Source of the DNA: Rhipicephalus microplus
Taxonomy: Eukaryota; Arthropoda; Arachnida; Ixodida; Ixodidae
Direction: 5' to 3'
NCBI RefSeq assembly: GCF_043290135.1
Contig: NC_134707.1
Span: 79,998,987-80,062,986 of the forward strand
DNA length: 64,000 nucleotides
How positions within the stretch are numbered: position 1 is the first letter of the stretch; every line of letters begins with the position of its first letter. Shown piece after piece: positions 33,161 through 47,390 of this stretch. The notes below the pieces were generated by a model. The model had not been told where the DNA came from. It was given only the letters and a program-made list of their open reading frames with translations, and did no database searches. Both the position numbers and the translations under genes were made by a program.

Positions 33161-35961
33161 ATGGCTACTCACACCTTATCATTTCGTAAAGAAGTCAAGG
33201 CTGCATCCGTCATCCAATGGAACGCCAGAGAACTAAAATCACTCCTTTCAGATTTCCGTCAGTTTGTGTATACCAACGTGTTTCCACTCATCGTCATTTG
33301 TGAACCCAATTTGTCGAAACCGATAAGACTTTCGGGGTGCGAAGCTGTCATGTCTTCAACAAACGGTGCGTGCAGCAAAATCGTCTTTGTTCGTCGTGAA
33401 CTGACGTATGTTGTGACACCAATTGCGCCTTACGATTACAATCGGTATGTCTGCATCACTGTGAAAAAGAAAAAATTCATGTTTACTCTCATAGGTGCTT
33501 ATATATCGATTTCGAATGATCTCGGTTCCAGGAGATTAGCGGATATATTGAGAGTGTAACCTGCACCATGGGTCATCATGGGTGCTTTCAATGCACACCC
33601 TCACACATGGGGAAGTACGCTGACAAATGCAAGAGGACGCGGGTTAGCAAACATCGCCTACAACTATGGCCTTACCCTCCTGAACGACAGTAGCCCCACT
33701 TTTCTTCGAGGGATGACATACGGCAGCTGTATCGACCTTGCTTTTGTCTCCAACTCCCTTGCGAGATACGTCAAGTGGTTTCCAGATGTTGAGACACGAG
33801 GAAGTGATCACATCCCAATCTACCTTAACATCAAAGGCTTGTCAAGTTGTGGTCCACGGACGACCATTCGAGCAGTCCAATGAGCCAACTTCAAATCTGA
33901 CATGAAAGATACTTGCAGCGATGGCCTACGACCTGGGTTAGGGCAAACAATTAGAAGCACAACACGAAACGCCACTCGCACGATGACAATATCTTTCACA
34001 CGAAACGACTTTGACAGAGTTGGAGTGACTCCGAGCACTTCGACGCCGGGCGGAGCGTCGGTATCGGCGTACAAAATCAATTCACGATCTTAGAGCAGCT
34101 AGGAGGATGCAAAAGAAGGTTCGGCTTCGCATGGATAGATTATCGTCGGAACAATGGACAACGTTTTGCCAGTCACTAGACCCTCGCAAGCCACTCTCAC
34201 ACATTTGGAAAACGGTGCAAGGTCTCCGTCACCCCACGGGACAGCGTTTTCAATTTAAAGCGCTCGCGCTATTTCAAGGCAGGCAAGACATCCATGTCGC
34301 AGAAGATTTGTGTGCGCAGATCGCCAACCAAGCCACTCGTCCAGATTCTCTGGTGAGAGGTGACGTCCCCCGTTCCCATGACTACAATATGGACCTCCCT
34401 TTTACAATGGATGTGCTCGAGGCGGCACTAGCTCTCTGCAGGCGTTCAATTTTTCCGCGTTCAGATGGTATTCCGTACCGAGCCTAGTGCAACCTTGGGG
34501 AAGGTGCAAGGAGAGAACTGTTGAGCCTTTACAACATCTCGTGGCAGGATGGAAATGTTCCTGACGACTGGAAAGTAAGCCGCTTGTTACCTATCTTGAA
34601 GCAGAGCAAATCCCCACTCGAACTCGCCTCATACCGCCCAATAGCACTGGCCAGCTGCGTATGGAAGATAATTGAACGGATGATGCTCGGCCGCCTGGAG
34701 CGGTATCTTGAATACTACGAGATTTATCTGAATTCTATGGCTGGTTCCCGACGCGACCGTTCATTCATTGACAATGTCGTTGATCTAGCTTCGTACGTTG
34801 AGCACGAAAGAACCCGTAAGCCACTATCTACAGCTTTGTTTCTAGATGTGAAAGGCTCGTATGATAATGCACTACATGAAGCCATTTTGGGTGCTCTTAC
34901 GGTGGTTGGCCTTCGTGGTCGAGTCTTTCGGTGGATTTCGAGTTATCTGGCTACAAGATCATTTTTTTGTGTTAACAGAAGATGGCCCAACGACGCGACG
35001 CTATACTTCCAAGGGTGTTCCTCAAGGCGGAGTTCTTAGCCCGACGCTATTCAATCTTGCACTGATAAGCCTTGCTGAATACTTTCCCAGTACCATTAAG
35101 GTCTCAATATACGCAGACGACATCTTTGTTGGGACTTAGGCAGTCACACGTCCTCAGATACGTTCTCGACTTCAAAGAGCAGCAACTATGATTGTAAACT
35201 ACTTGTTAAAACAAGGTCTCAGCATATCACCAGAAAAATGCACGCTGGTGGCCTTCACTCGCACAAAAATGACCCCTTATGCCATCTCAATTTGCGGGTG
35301 ACCGATTCCTTAGGCCAAAACCCACCGGTTTCTGGGCATCAATATTGATAGGGACCTCTGAGTCCGCATGTGGCCTATATGAAGAAGCACCTGACCGCTA
35401 TTTCCCAATTGTTCAAGTTCCTGGCAGGAAAGACGTGGGGGATGTCAGTAGACCGACGCAACGATGAAACTCTACAGAGCCCTGTTTCTCGGTTTCCTGA
35501 GATATAGCTTGCCCGTGCTTAGAAATACTTGCAAGACCAATGTACGTGTTCTACAGGCAGTATAAGCCCAAGCACTGAGAGTGTGCGTTGGTTTGCCCAG
35601 ATGTACATCAACAGAGGCAACAATTGCAATTGCTGGTGACTATCCGATACAAACTCACGTTGTCGTAGAAGTCCTGAGAACGCACATCAGACACATCGCA
35701 CGAGCTCCCTGTCATCACCTTGCACTGTTGCCTTCAAAGAGGCGCCAAGCATCGTTCGCTAAAATGATTGGGAAGTACAGCGAGAAACTTCCCTCGTGCT
35801 TCACTCCTGTATCTAAACCATCGATACCCCCTTGGTGTCTTCTTCAACCCACAGTGCATCTTAGCGTACCAGAAAGCCGGAGGAAATCTGAGCTTTCATC
35901 GCTCGTGCTGAAAAAACTGTCTCTTCTTCGATTGCACGAGAAATATTCAGACAGTGCATAT
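33161..35961 (+). pseudogene. I-type LINE ORF2 relic, left part: endonuclease and RT
   Basis: ORF2 begins near the ATG at 33161. The endonuclease reads SVIQWNAREL, VICEPNL, then MGAFNAHPHTWG, where the expected GDFN is GAFN so a key Asp is lost, and ETRGSDHIPIYL near 33790-33825. The RT shows WKVSRLLPILKQSKSPLELASYRPIALAS (from about 34570), ALFLDVKGSYDNALHEAI, GVPQGGVLSPTLFNLAL (about 35020-35065) and an intact YADDIFVG near 35110. The thumb region continues to LRLHEKYSDSAY at 35961. There the frame is cut by the 5' LTR of the gypsy element. RNase H resumes at 44233. In-frame stops (33557, 33881) and frame shifts are present. Confidence 0.85.
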
Positions 35962-36134
35962 TGCCACCCACACGTATTGGGTCGACTGCAAAAGCGGCTC
36001 TACCATCTGGAGGAAAGAAAGAAGATTTGCGTGTCTCTTCTCGGCTCGAGAGCCAGCCACGACTGACGCATCGTCCTAGAGCTAGCTACCCGGTCGTTCA
36101 ATATATCCCCCAGTACTTGTGACTCATCGTGACA
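35962..36134 (+). repeat. 5' LTR of the Ty3/gypsy element
   Basis: 173 bp, beginning TGCCACCC and ending CGTGACA (TG...CA). It matches the 3' LTR at 41397-41569 at all but three positions (about 98.3% identity), so the insertion is recent by LTR standards. A TTCAATATAT stretch may serve as a TATA element. I see no clear match to a tRNA primer-binding site immediately after it. Confidence 0.97.
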
Positions 36135-36165
36135 AACTGGTGGAAGGTGCTGGGTAGTCTCACGG

Positions 36166-37624
36166 ATGCTGCAGACCCCCCCCCCCCCAGGAAGCCGTAA
36201 TACGAATCCAGTGCCAGTCAATACTCCCGTGCATCGGACGAGCCGCCGAATCAGGGGATTGCCTCCGGAAGTCAACGATACTGCTACCACCACGTCAACA
36301 AACATGACCAGCACTTCGGTACAAACCTTGCCAACCGGCACGGGAAGCACGTCGTCGAACCGATATACGTTGGAAAGCCCACGGGCACCGACGACGTTCC
36401 ATGGTACGGAAAGCGAAGACGTTGAGGACTGGTTGGCGGACTTCGAGCGCGTAGCCAACTTGAATCAGTGGGACAACGCGGCGAAACTGGGTCGTGTCTA
36501 CTTCTATCTCGAAGACGGGGCTCGCACGTGGTATCAAAATCGAGAGGAGCAGCTGACGACGTGGCCAGAATTCTCTCGTAGACTTCTGCAGACATATGCC
36601 AGCGCTGACCGCCAAGAAAGAGCTGAACGAGCTATTCTTGCCCGCGTCCAGTCGCCAAACGAAACTGTGACCGCGTACGTCGAAGGCATGACGCGTCTCT
36701 TCCGACGGGCAGATTTAAGAATGACGGAGGACAAGAAGTTGCGTCACTTGATGCGTGGTGTCAAGGACCAGCTTTTTGCCGGCCTTATGCGAAGCCCTCC
36801 GAAGACGGTCGCGGAGTTCTTGTCTGAAGCCGTGACAATGGAAAAAATGCTACAGCAGCGATCAAACCAATATGACAGGTAAATCAGTGGCATGTCCACT
36901 GCTGACATTTTCGCCGCCGCTGGGACCAGCAATGACTCCTTACGTGAACTCATCCGTAATATCGTACGTGAAGAGTTGCAAAAGGCTGGTGTAACACCCA
37001 CCTCATCCTACGGTTAGCTCTATTGCAACTGTCATCAAAGATGAGCTGCACCAGGCCCTCCGGGACACCTTGCCTCCTGATACAGCTGCGCCAGCTCCTG
37101 CTGAATACCACCGTAAGACAACCTACGCGGAAGCCTTGAAACGCCCTGCTGCATCGCCGCCTTTGTTCGTTCATCCTGTCCCTGCAGTTTCACTCGAGTC
37201 AGCGCAGCACATACCATACTACGAAGGCACGTACACGCCACCGCCCCTGCCCTTTGGCCGTGGTGCTTCTGTTGCCCATCGTTCGGTACAACCAGTCCAG
37301 TACATAGACGATCGGCACTCGTATCCTCGAAAGTCTGATGTCTGGCGCACACCCGATCACCGGCCTCTATGCTTTCATTGCGGAGAAGCTGATCACTTGT
37401 ACCGCCAGTGTCCTTATCGCCGTCTTGGGCTTCGCGGCTTCTCTGCGTACTCGCCGCCGCCCCGTTACGGTCAGAGACCACGCGACATCGAAAACTACCT
37501 CTCCCAGCAGCATCAACCACCGTCTGCTGGGCGCCAATCGCGCTCGCCATCACCGAGGCGATTTTCATCAATGCCCCAGCGGTATTCTACTGCACGATCT
37601 CCCAGCCCCCGCCGAGAAAACTAG
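36166..37624 (+). pseudogene. Gypsy gag, broken by one stop and one frameshift
   Basis: The frame opens with ATG at 36166, just before a 13-C run. Residues from about 36380 form a retrotransposon gag (capsid) domain: FHGTESEDVEDWLADFERVA and WYQNREEQLTTWPEFSRRLLQTYA. A TAA/TGA-type interruption at 36882 is followed in the same frame by MSTADIFAAAGTSNDSLREL. A frameshift near 37010-37020 leads into the nucleocapsid frame, which has a CCHC knuckle CFHCGEADHLYRQC (37370-37411) and an Arg/Ser/Pro-rich tail ending at 37624. It would assemble the particle and bind RNA. The pol frame starts in the -1 frame relative to this one and overlaps it. Confidence 0.88.
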
Positions 37625-38601
37625 CCGAAGCGACCTCTGGGGGCGGGGTCGCTGAACGTCGAAGCGCTGAAGACCTCCTATTGACGCAGAACCGTACAGA
37701 AACTGGTCCGACATCACCTGCTGCTGCAAAGAATAGCCGGCTTTCACTCGACATAGCAGTAACAATTGATGGTTGTGTAGTTAATGCGTTAGTGGACACC
37801 GGCGCAGACTATACCATACTGAGCGGGAAACTGACAACGCAGCTGAAGAAAGTAATCACGCCGTGGCATAACTCACAGATTCGAACACCTGGTGGCCATG
37901 TCGTAACTCCACTGGGTGCCTGCACAACTAGAGTACATATTCAAGGGTACACATTCGTAGCAAGCTGCCTTGTTCTACGTGAATGCTCCCGTGACGTCAT
38001 TCTGGGAGTTGATTTTCTACAGGAAAATGGAGCTATCATTTATCTGCAAGAGCGCCGCGTCACGTTCTCAGCCCAGCGAGCAATCAACGTGCAGGATGAC
38101 GGAATGCGTGTCGACGTACTCCGTATTTCTGAACAGAGCGTGACGCTTCCTCCCCGAGCCAGTGTTCTAGTCGACGTAACATGCTGTGGTTTGAGCGATG
38201 GTGATGTGGTGGCCGAGACAAATTTAAAACACCTCCTGCAGCAAGGCATATGTGTAGCGAGAAGTGTAATACACGTTCGCGACGGCCGATCTGAATTGCT
38301 CGTTACCAACTTTAGCAACGAGCATCGACACCTTTTCCGTGGCACTTCGATAGCGTTTGCCCACGAAGTAGCAAACGTAACCAACTGTCCCACGTCAGAA
38401 ATAGAGGATAACGCAGACACATCAATGAGCAACATTGACATCAATCCTGATCTGTCCACCAATAACCAGACTGCGCTGCGAGCGCTCTTGTTCGAGTACA
38501 GGTCTTGCTTCGCAAGTTGCTCAAAGATCCGCCAGACGTCCATCACTCAGCACAGGATCATCACGTACGAGGACGCACGCCCAATACACCAGCACCCCTA
38601 G
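37408..38601 (+). pseudogene. Gypsy pol, protease and N-terminal part, ends at an in-frame TAG
   Basis: Open frame overlapping the end of gag in the -1 frame, which suggests translation by frameshifting as in many Ty3/gypsy elements. The aspartic protease has its active site ALVDTGADYTIL with DTG at 37795-37803 and the DVILGVDFL flap/ILG block near 37995-38025. The frame then runs through a linker to TAG at 38599-38601, where a Tyr codon (TAC) would be expected within the conserved HP-Y-R-V-S block before RT. The same frame continues as RT at 38605, so a single base change separates the two. Confidence 0.88.
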
Positions 38602-40160
38602 CGCGTGTCGGCTAAAGAACGTGAAGCGATACGTACGCAAGTTCGCGAGATGCTTGACGATGGCGTTATCGAACCATCCAACAGCCCGTGGTCATCTCCA
38701 GTCGTGCTTGTCAAAAAGAAGGACGGATCGCTACGCTTCTGCGTCGATTACCGAAAGCTCAACAACGTGACCAAAAAGGATGTGTACCCGCTACCGCGTA
38801 TCGACGATTCGCTGGATAGACTTCGTCGTGCCCATTATTTCACTTCTCTCGATCTCAAAAGCGGGTACTGGCGAATCGAGGTAGATCAGCGAGACCGCGA
38901 AAAGACAGCCTTCGTGACTCCAGACGGCCTATACCAATTTCGAGTACTCCCTTTCGGCTTGTGTTCAGCGCCGGCAACTATCCAGCGAATGATGGACACT
39001 GTCCTCACAGGGCTCAAGTGGCAGACTTGTCTTGTCTACCTTGATGATGTGGTGGTCTTCTCTGCCACGTTCGAGCAGCACCTACAGCGCCTGCGCAGCG
39101 TGCTGGAGGCTATTCGATCGGCGGACCTCACTCTAAAGCCACTGAAGTGCCACTTCGGCTATGAAGAACTGAAATTTCTTGGACATGTAGTTAGCGCTGA
39201 AGGAGTCCGGCCCGATCCAGACAAGCTTGCTGCTGTTGCCGAATTACCAGCTCCTGTCGATAAGAAAGCCGTCCAGCGCTTCCTTGGTTTGTGCGCCTAC
39301 TATCGCCGGTTCATTCATGGCTTTTCACAGATAGCAGAACCTCTGACTCGTCTCACAAGGGACGACACGCCGTTTGTCTGGGAAAACGAGCAACAAGCAG
39401 CTTTTGATGAACTGCGACAGCGCATGCAATCAGCACCCGTTCTCGCTCATTTCGACGATGATGCTGACACGGAGATCCATACTGACGCTAGTAACGTTGG
39501 GCTTGGTGCAGTGCTCGTTCAGCGTCAAGACGACATCGAAAGGGTGATAGCCTACGCCAGCCGCTCTCTATCCCGTGCCGAGGCGAATTATTCCACTACA
39601 GAGAAAGAGTGCCTCGCAGTCGTGTGGGCAATCACCAAGTTTCGCCCGTACCTTTATGGTCGTCCCTTGAAGGTAGTGACGGACCACCATGCCCTCTGCT
39701 GGTTGGCAAGCCTGCGCGACCCTTCAGGACGGCTAGCACGGTGGAGCTTGCGGCTGCAGGAATTTGACGTCACCATCGTCCATAAGTCCGGCCGTAAGCA
39801 TGAAGACGCTGACACACTGTCACGCGCACCCCTTCATGTCGTCAGTCAGGAAGCAGAGGAAGACGAAGGCTTCCTGGGCGCCATTAGCTCATCAGACTTG
39901 AGTAAACTGCAGCGGGATGACGCAGAGATTCGTCTGATCATCGATCATTTAGAGGGCCAGGGCACAATCATACCACGTCATTTATCCCGCTCGTTGCCGT
40001 CGTTCTGCCTTCGAGAGAGTGTGCTGTACAAGAAGAACGCTCGTTCAAACAACCGTACCTACCTCCTGGTGGTTCCTCGAGACATGCGAGACGACGTCCT
40101 CTTCGCTTGCCATGACGAACCCACATCCGGTCATCTGGGCTACTCACGGACTTGCCAGAG
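38602..40160 (+). pseudogene. Gypsy pol, reverse transcriptase and RNase H
   Basis: Continuation of pol after the TAG. The RT contains GVIEPSNSPWSSPVVLVKKKDG, FCVDYRKLNNVTKKDVYPLPRI, TSLDLKSGYWRI, LPFGLCSAPATIQRMMD and the catalytic YLDD at 39037-39048. The connection and RNase H follow: FLGLCAYYRRFI, EIHTDASNVGLGAVLVQ, YSTTEKECLAVVWAI and VTDHHALCWL. The N-terminal zinc-binding part of integrase starts near 40100 (CHDEPTSGHLGYSRT), where the frame is lost at about 40150-40165. All RT and RNase H catalytic residues I can see are intact. It would copy the element RNA inside the particle. Confidence 0.92.
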
Positions 40161-41167
40161 TGAGCGAGAGGAACTATTGGCCAGGACTTTCGGCAAGCGT
40201 CAAGAAGTACGTCAAGAGCTGTCGGGAATGTCAGCGTCGAAAGCAACTATCTGTTAAGCCAGCTGGTTTGCTTCAGCCCATTGAAGCACCCTGCACGCCG
40301 TTCGACCAAGTCGGCATGGACATTCTCGGGCCATTCCCCCTGTCTGCGGACAGCAACAAATGGGTGATCGTCGCGACCGACTATCTGACACGCTACGCTG
40401 AGACGCAGGCGATCCCACGAGCCACGGCTTCTGAGGTAGCACAATTTTTCATGCGCCACATCGTGTTACGACACGGTGCTCCTTCCAGTATAATAACGGA
40501 CAGAGGGGCGGCATTCATGGCGCAGCTTATGGACGAGGTTTTCAAACTGAGCAACACCAGACACCGAAAGACAACTGCGTACCACCCGCAAACCAACGGA
40601 CTTACCGAGCGACTGAATAAGACCATCGCAGACATGATCTCAATGTACATCGACGTACAGCACAAAACATGGGACCGGATCTTACCTTACGTGACCTTCG
40701 CGTATAATACCGCCGTGCAAGAGACCACGCGATTCACGCCATTTCGGCTTCTCTACGGCCGCGAAGTGCTGACCATGCTGGACTCTATGCTACCGTGTCA
40801 AGACGAAGACGAGTTGGCAACTGACGCCGATGAATTCGCAGAGCGTGCTGAGGAAGCCCGGCATCTCGCGCGACTACACATCGGCCAGCAACAGCAGGCA
40901 GACGCACGGCGCTATAACATCCGCCACAGTGAAGTATTTTACAACCCCGGAGACCAAGTTTGGGTGTGGACGCCCGTCCGCCGCCGTGGCCTTAGTGAAA
41001 AGTTACTGAGCCAGTACTTTGGCCCTTATAAAGTGTTACGTCGCGTCAGTGACGTGAACTACGAAGTGGTTCCGGACTCAACATCGCAGGCACGGAGTAG
41101 GACACGACCGAGGTCGGATGTCGTTCATGTGTTGCGCATGAAACCATTTATTGCGCGTTGTTCATAA
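40140..41167 (+). pseudogene. Gypsy integrase, in a shifted frame
   Basis: The frame that carries integrase is shifted by +1 relative to RT. After the break near 40150-40165 it reads SVKKYVKSCRECQRRK (second half of the HHCC zinc finger). The DDE core follows: FDQVGMDILGP (first Asp, about 40320), SSIITDRGAAF (second Asp, about 40499) and HPQTNGLTERLN (Glu, about 40606). A C-terminal GPY/F module (QYFGPYKVLRRVSDVNYEV) is near 41010-41070. No chromodomain is apparent. It would insert the cDNA into the genome. The frame itself is open to the stop at 41165-41167. Confidence 0.9.
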
Positions 41168-41396
41168 CTTTTTTCTTGCCGTACAGCGTTCTTTGTGTTA
41201 TTTATTTATTTTTATGAACTTGCTTCTTCGTTCACTGATATTTCCTATATTGGCACGCTCGTTCATTTCTATTTTTACTTTATCCGAATTTCGAATTTCT
41301 TTTTTTCCACGTGCCTATGTCGTAACATCGTGGTGGTGCTATGTACTTTTCTTTCCCCCTTTTGGGACTTTTTTTTCTTTTCGAAAGGGGGGATAA
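41168..41396 (+). other. Gypsy 3' untranslated region with polypurine tract
   Basis: T-rich spacer between the integrase stop and the 3' LTR. It ends in GAAAGGGGGGATAA just before TGCCACCC, the position expected for the plus-strand primer. Confidence 0.75.
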
Positions 41397-41569
41397 TGCC
41401 ACCCACACGTAGTGGGTCGACTGCAAAAGCGGCTCTACCATCTGGAGGAAAGAAAGAAGATTTGCGTGTCTCTTCTCGGCTCGAGAGCCAGCCACGACTG
41501 ACGCATCGTCCTAGAGCTAGCTACCCGGTCGTTAAATATATCCCCCCGTACTTGTGACTCATCGTGACA
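41397..41569 (+). repeat. 3' LTR of the Ty3/gypsy element
   Basis: 173 bp, TG...CA ends, differing from the 5' LTR at three bases only. Confidence 0.97.
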
Positions 41570-44232
<2,663 letters not shown>

Positions 44233-45330
44233 TACCGTTGGCTCCATGAACCGCCAGTGTTCGTCAGGTGCAGTAGTTGTCCCAGCTAGAAGTGTTACCA
44301 TCACCTTTAGGACTGACCATTCAACGGCATCTATAGCACCGGAACTAGCTGCTTTGCGCACTGCCCTTTGTGTGCTCAATCGGGAACCACCGCAACAATG
44401 CTCAATTTTTAGCGACTCAAGGGCTGCCCTACAATCTGTGCTCTCAGCACTGCGTCGCGGGTCGTAGGAAAAGCTTGTTTTCGAAATTCGATGCTTTCTC
44501 CACACTTCACACGAGAAAGGGCTTGATGTGACTCTTCAATTGCTGCCAAGTCACTGCGGCGTCATAGGGAATGAGCATGCCAATACTGCCACGCGCGCAG
44601 CTCTTGAAGGAACATGAGAAGAAGCCATACCACTTTCGCGGACTGATGCAGCCAATAATCTTGGACGACTTGCGCGTGAAATCACGTTTTCACTACGGTG
44701 CCCACCAAGCAGTGAGACGAATCATCAACACCACCTGTCCTCTTTGATGGCTCTCCGCATGCCCACTGGCCTCGACCAAAGAGAAGCCACCCTTCTTCAT
44801 CACTTATGGCTAGGAGTGGCATTTACAAAATCTTACTACTTTGTCATAAGAATGGCCGAAAAACGCTCTCTCCAATTCCTGTCATTGTGAAGAGACGCCA
44901 CACCACATGCTGTGCGACTATCCGTTGTATGACATCCAGAGACAGTCACTGGCGTCCGTTCTTGCATGCATCGACAACTGCCAAATGTCTGTGGACACTA
45001 TTTTGTCAAGTGCCCGAGAGAAAACATCGCAACAGATGGCGACAAAAGCTCTGTTGAAATTCCTACGCGACACGGACTAGAACAAGTGGCTGTGACAGCA
45101 ATGTCACACACCACGGAAGACAAGACTGGACTATGACTGAGTGTGCGCGCGTGTGCTGCTGAATGTGCTGTGTTTATCTCTCTTCCCTCTCTGCTCTCTA
45201 TCTTTCATCTCCCCCTCCCCCTGCCATGCGCAGGGTAGCAAACCGGCTGCCTATAGGCTGGTTACCTCCCTGCCGTTCTTTTCCTCCCATTTCTCTTCCT
45301 TTCTTGACCGTTTCGGTGCTGGTATCAATA
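44233..45330 (+). pseudogene. I-type LINE ORF2 relic, right part: RNase H, C-terminus and 3' UTR
   Basis: This continues the LINE broken at 35961. The RNase H reads [20 protein letters not shown] (the expected YTDGS has Val for the first catalytic Asp), [19 protein letters not shown], then in another frame LPSHCGVIGNEHANTA near 44545-44590. The C-terminus (LREATLLHHLWLGVAF-like, about 44770-44830) runs to about 45118. A pyrimidine-rich 3' UTR with GGGTAGCAAACCGGCTGCC follows to about 45330. Frame breaks are present. The 3' UTR resembles that of the minus-strand fragment at 22886-23060. Confidence 0.8.
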
Positions 45331-45359
45331 CAAAGATTGGTATAGCATAACATCGCTGT

Positions 45360-47390
45360 ATGACGAGCATAAGTGACTAGTCATAACATAAAAATCTTGA
45401 CATATATGTCTAGAATCTCATGATTTACATTTCATGATCTTGCTACCCATGTGGTGGTTTCGTTCACATAGCACTGGTATATGACATGGCTGCATGGCGA
45501 ACAAAAAATACAGATCCTAACGTGGAAATCATCACATGCATGTTATGTAAGTCATGAGTCATGACTACACGCCATGTCATTGTGCGCTCGCGGTCGTTTC
45601 ACTAGCTTCACCTATACAGATTCAAGATTTATTTGTGGGGTCGTCCCAAAACCACCATATGATTATGAGAGACGCCGTAGTGAAGCACTCTGGAAATTTG
45701 GACCACGTGGGGTTGTTTAACGTGCACCCAAACTTGAGCACATGGACCTGCAGCATTTTCGCCTCCATTGGAAATGCAGCCGCCGCAGCCGAAATTCAAT
45801 ACCGCGATCTGTGGGACTGCTGCCGAGTGCCTTATTCATTACAACACCGCAGCGGGTCAGCTTCGCATATAGCAAATTTGGTATTAGGGGACGTGAATGG
45901 ATGACGAAGGTATATGACTAGTGCAAATGATAATCATGAGACTCCTGTCATGTCACAACGTGGCTACATGGCACACTCATGATGCGCTCGAGGTCGTTTC
46001 GCTCACGTCATATATACGCGAATGGACGGCGAAGGTAAATGACCCGTCCTAACGTGATCATCATGGCATGCGTGTCATTTAATAACATGACTACATGCTA
46101 CGCTCATAGTGCGATTTCGCTACTTCCTCATATACCAAATTTGGTATTACGTGACCTGAATGGACGACGAAGGTAAATGGCACGTCCAAACACGATAATA
46201 ATGAGATGCCACTCTTGTTAGAACATGACTACATGACACGCTCATGATATGCTTGCGGCCATTTCACTAGCTTCACATACCAAATTTGGTATTATGGGTC
46301 GTGAATGAATCATGAAGCTAAGTGACTGGTGCAAACATGATAACCATGAGACGCGTCTTTTGTAACAACATGACTACATGCTACACTTATGATGCGCTCG
46401 TGGCCATTTCGCAAGCTTCACATATACCAAACTTGGTATTACGTTTCGTGAATGAATGTCAAAGGTGTGTGACTGGTGCAAACATGACAAACATGAGATG
46501 CGTGTCATGCAATAACACCACTACATGTCGCACTCATGATACGCTCGCGGCCGTTTAGCTAGCAGCACATATACCAAATTTGGCGTTACGTGACGTCAAT
46601 TGATGACGAATGCATATGACTGGTGCAAACATGATAATTATGAGATGCATGTCATGTAAGTACATGAGAACATACCACGCTAATGATGCACTCGCGGGCC
46701 TTTCGCTTGCTTCACATATACCAAACTTGGTATTACGTCATGCGAACGCATGACGAAACTCAATGACACGTCCAGACATGATAATCATTAAAGGCATTTT
46801 ATGCAAAACATGACTACATGCTACACTCATAGTGCGCTCGTGTTTATTTCGCTAGCTTCACATATATCAATTTTGGCGTTACGTGACTTTTATGGATGAC
46901 GAAGGCATATGACTGATACAAACATGATAATTATGGCATGCGTGTCATGTAAGAACATGACGACATACCGCGCTCATGATGCGCTCACGGCCGTTTCGAT
47001 AGCTTCACATATATCTAATTTGGTATTACGTGACGTCAATGAACGACGAAGGTCAATGTCATGTCCAAACATGATAATCATGATATGCGTGTCACGTAAA
47101 GCATGACTACCTGCTACGCTCATGGCATGCTGGCGGCCGCTTCACTAGTTCCACGTATACCAAATTTAGTATTACGTGATGTTCAAACATGTTAATCATG
47201 ACATTGGTGTCGTGTAAAACACGACTGCATGCTATACGCTCATAGTGCGCTCGCAGCAGTTTTGCTAGTTCAAAATATACAAAACTTGGTATCTCGTTAC
47301 GTGAATATATGAAAGTAAATGACACGTTAGAAATAATATTCATGACATTGAAGTCATGTACGGCATAGTTAACGTCCACCTCATAACGGT
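45360..47390 (+). repeat. Satellite array with ~147-bp monomer and central palindrome
   Basis: The palindrome TACCAAATTTGGTA or a close variant recurs at 45870, 46133, 46278, 46425, 46572, 46719, 46865, 47012, 47158 and 47278. Spacing is 145-147 bp except where monomers have deletions (between 45870 and 46133, and the last one). Around it each unit repeats CTCATGATGCGCTCGCGGCC, GTTTCGCTAGCTTCACATA, ACGTGACGTGAATGGATGACGAAGG and ACATGATAATCATGAGATGCG. Units are clearly diverged, so the array is old. More worn units extend left to about 45360. There is no coding content. A SINE lies inside at 45617-45858. Confidence 0.93.
45604..45871 (-). mobile_element. Ruka-like SINE (copy 3) inside the satellite, imperfect 13-bp TSD
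   Basis: The element (45617-45858) reads on the minus strand and is the most diverged of the four copies; its box B region (about 45790-45800) is mutated. It is flanked by AGCTTCACCTATA (45604-45616) and AGCTTCGCATATA (45859-45871), 11 of 13 identical. This segment belongs to the satellite monomer, so the SINE jumped into an existing array. Confidence 0.85.

Larger units (their letters stand above)
35962..41569 (+). mobile_element. Ty3/gypsy LTR retrotransposon, nearly complete, defective
   Basis: A 5.6-kb element with two 173-bp LTRs, gag, protease, RT, RNase H and integrase in the Ty3/gypsy order, and no env. A purine-rich tract (GAAAGGGGGGATAA, 41383-41396) precedes the 3' LTR. Gag carries an in-frame stop and a frameshift; pol carries a TAG before RT and a frameshift before integrase, so this copy cannot make its proteins. 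The flanking bases (CATAT before 35962, GTATA after 41569) do not form a clean TSD. Confidence 0.95.

Noticed and set aside
36166..41167. Endogenous retrovirus with env
   Set aside because: No env-like frame lies between integrase and the 3' LTR; the layout is an ordinary Ty3/gypsy element.
45360..47390. Regularly spaced repeats as a CRISPR-like array
   Set aside because: The whole ~147-bp unit repeats, spacers are not unique, there are no cas genes, and the context is animal DNA. It is a satellite.
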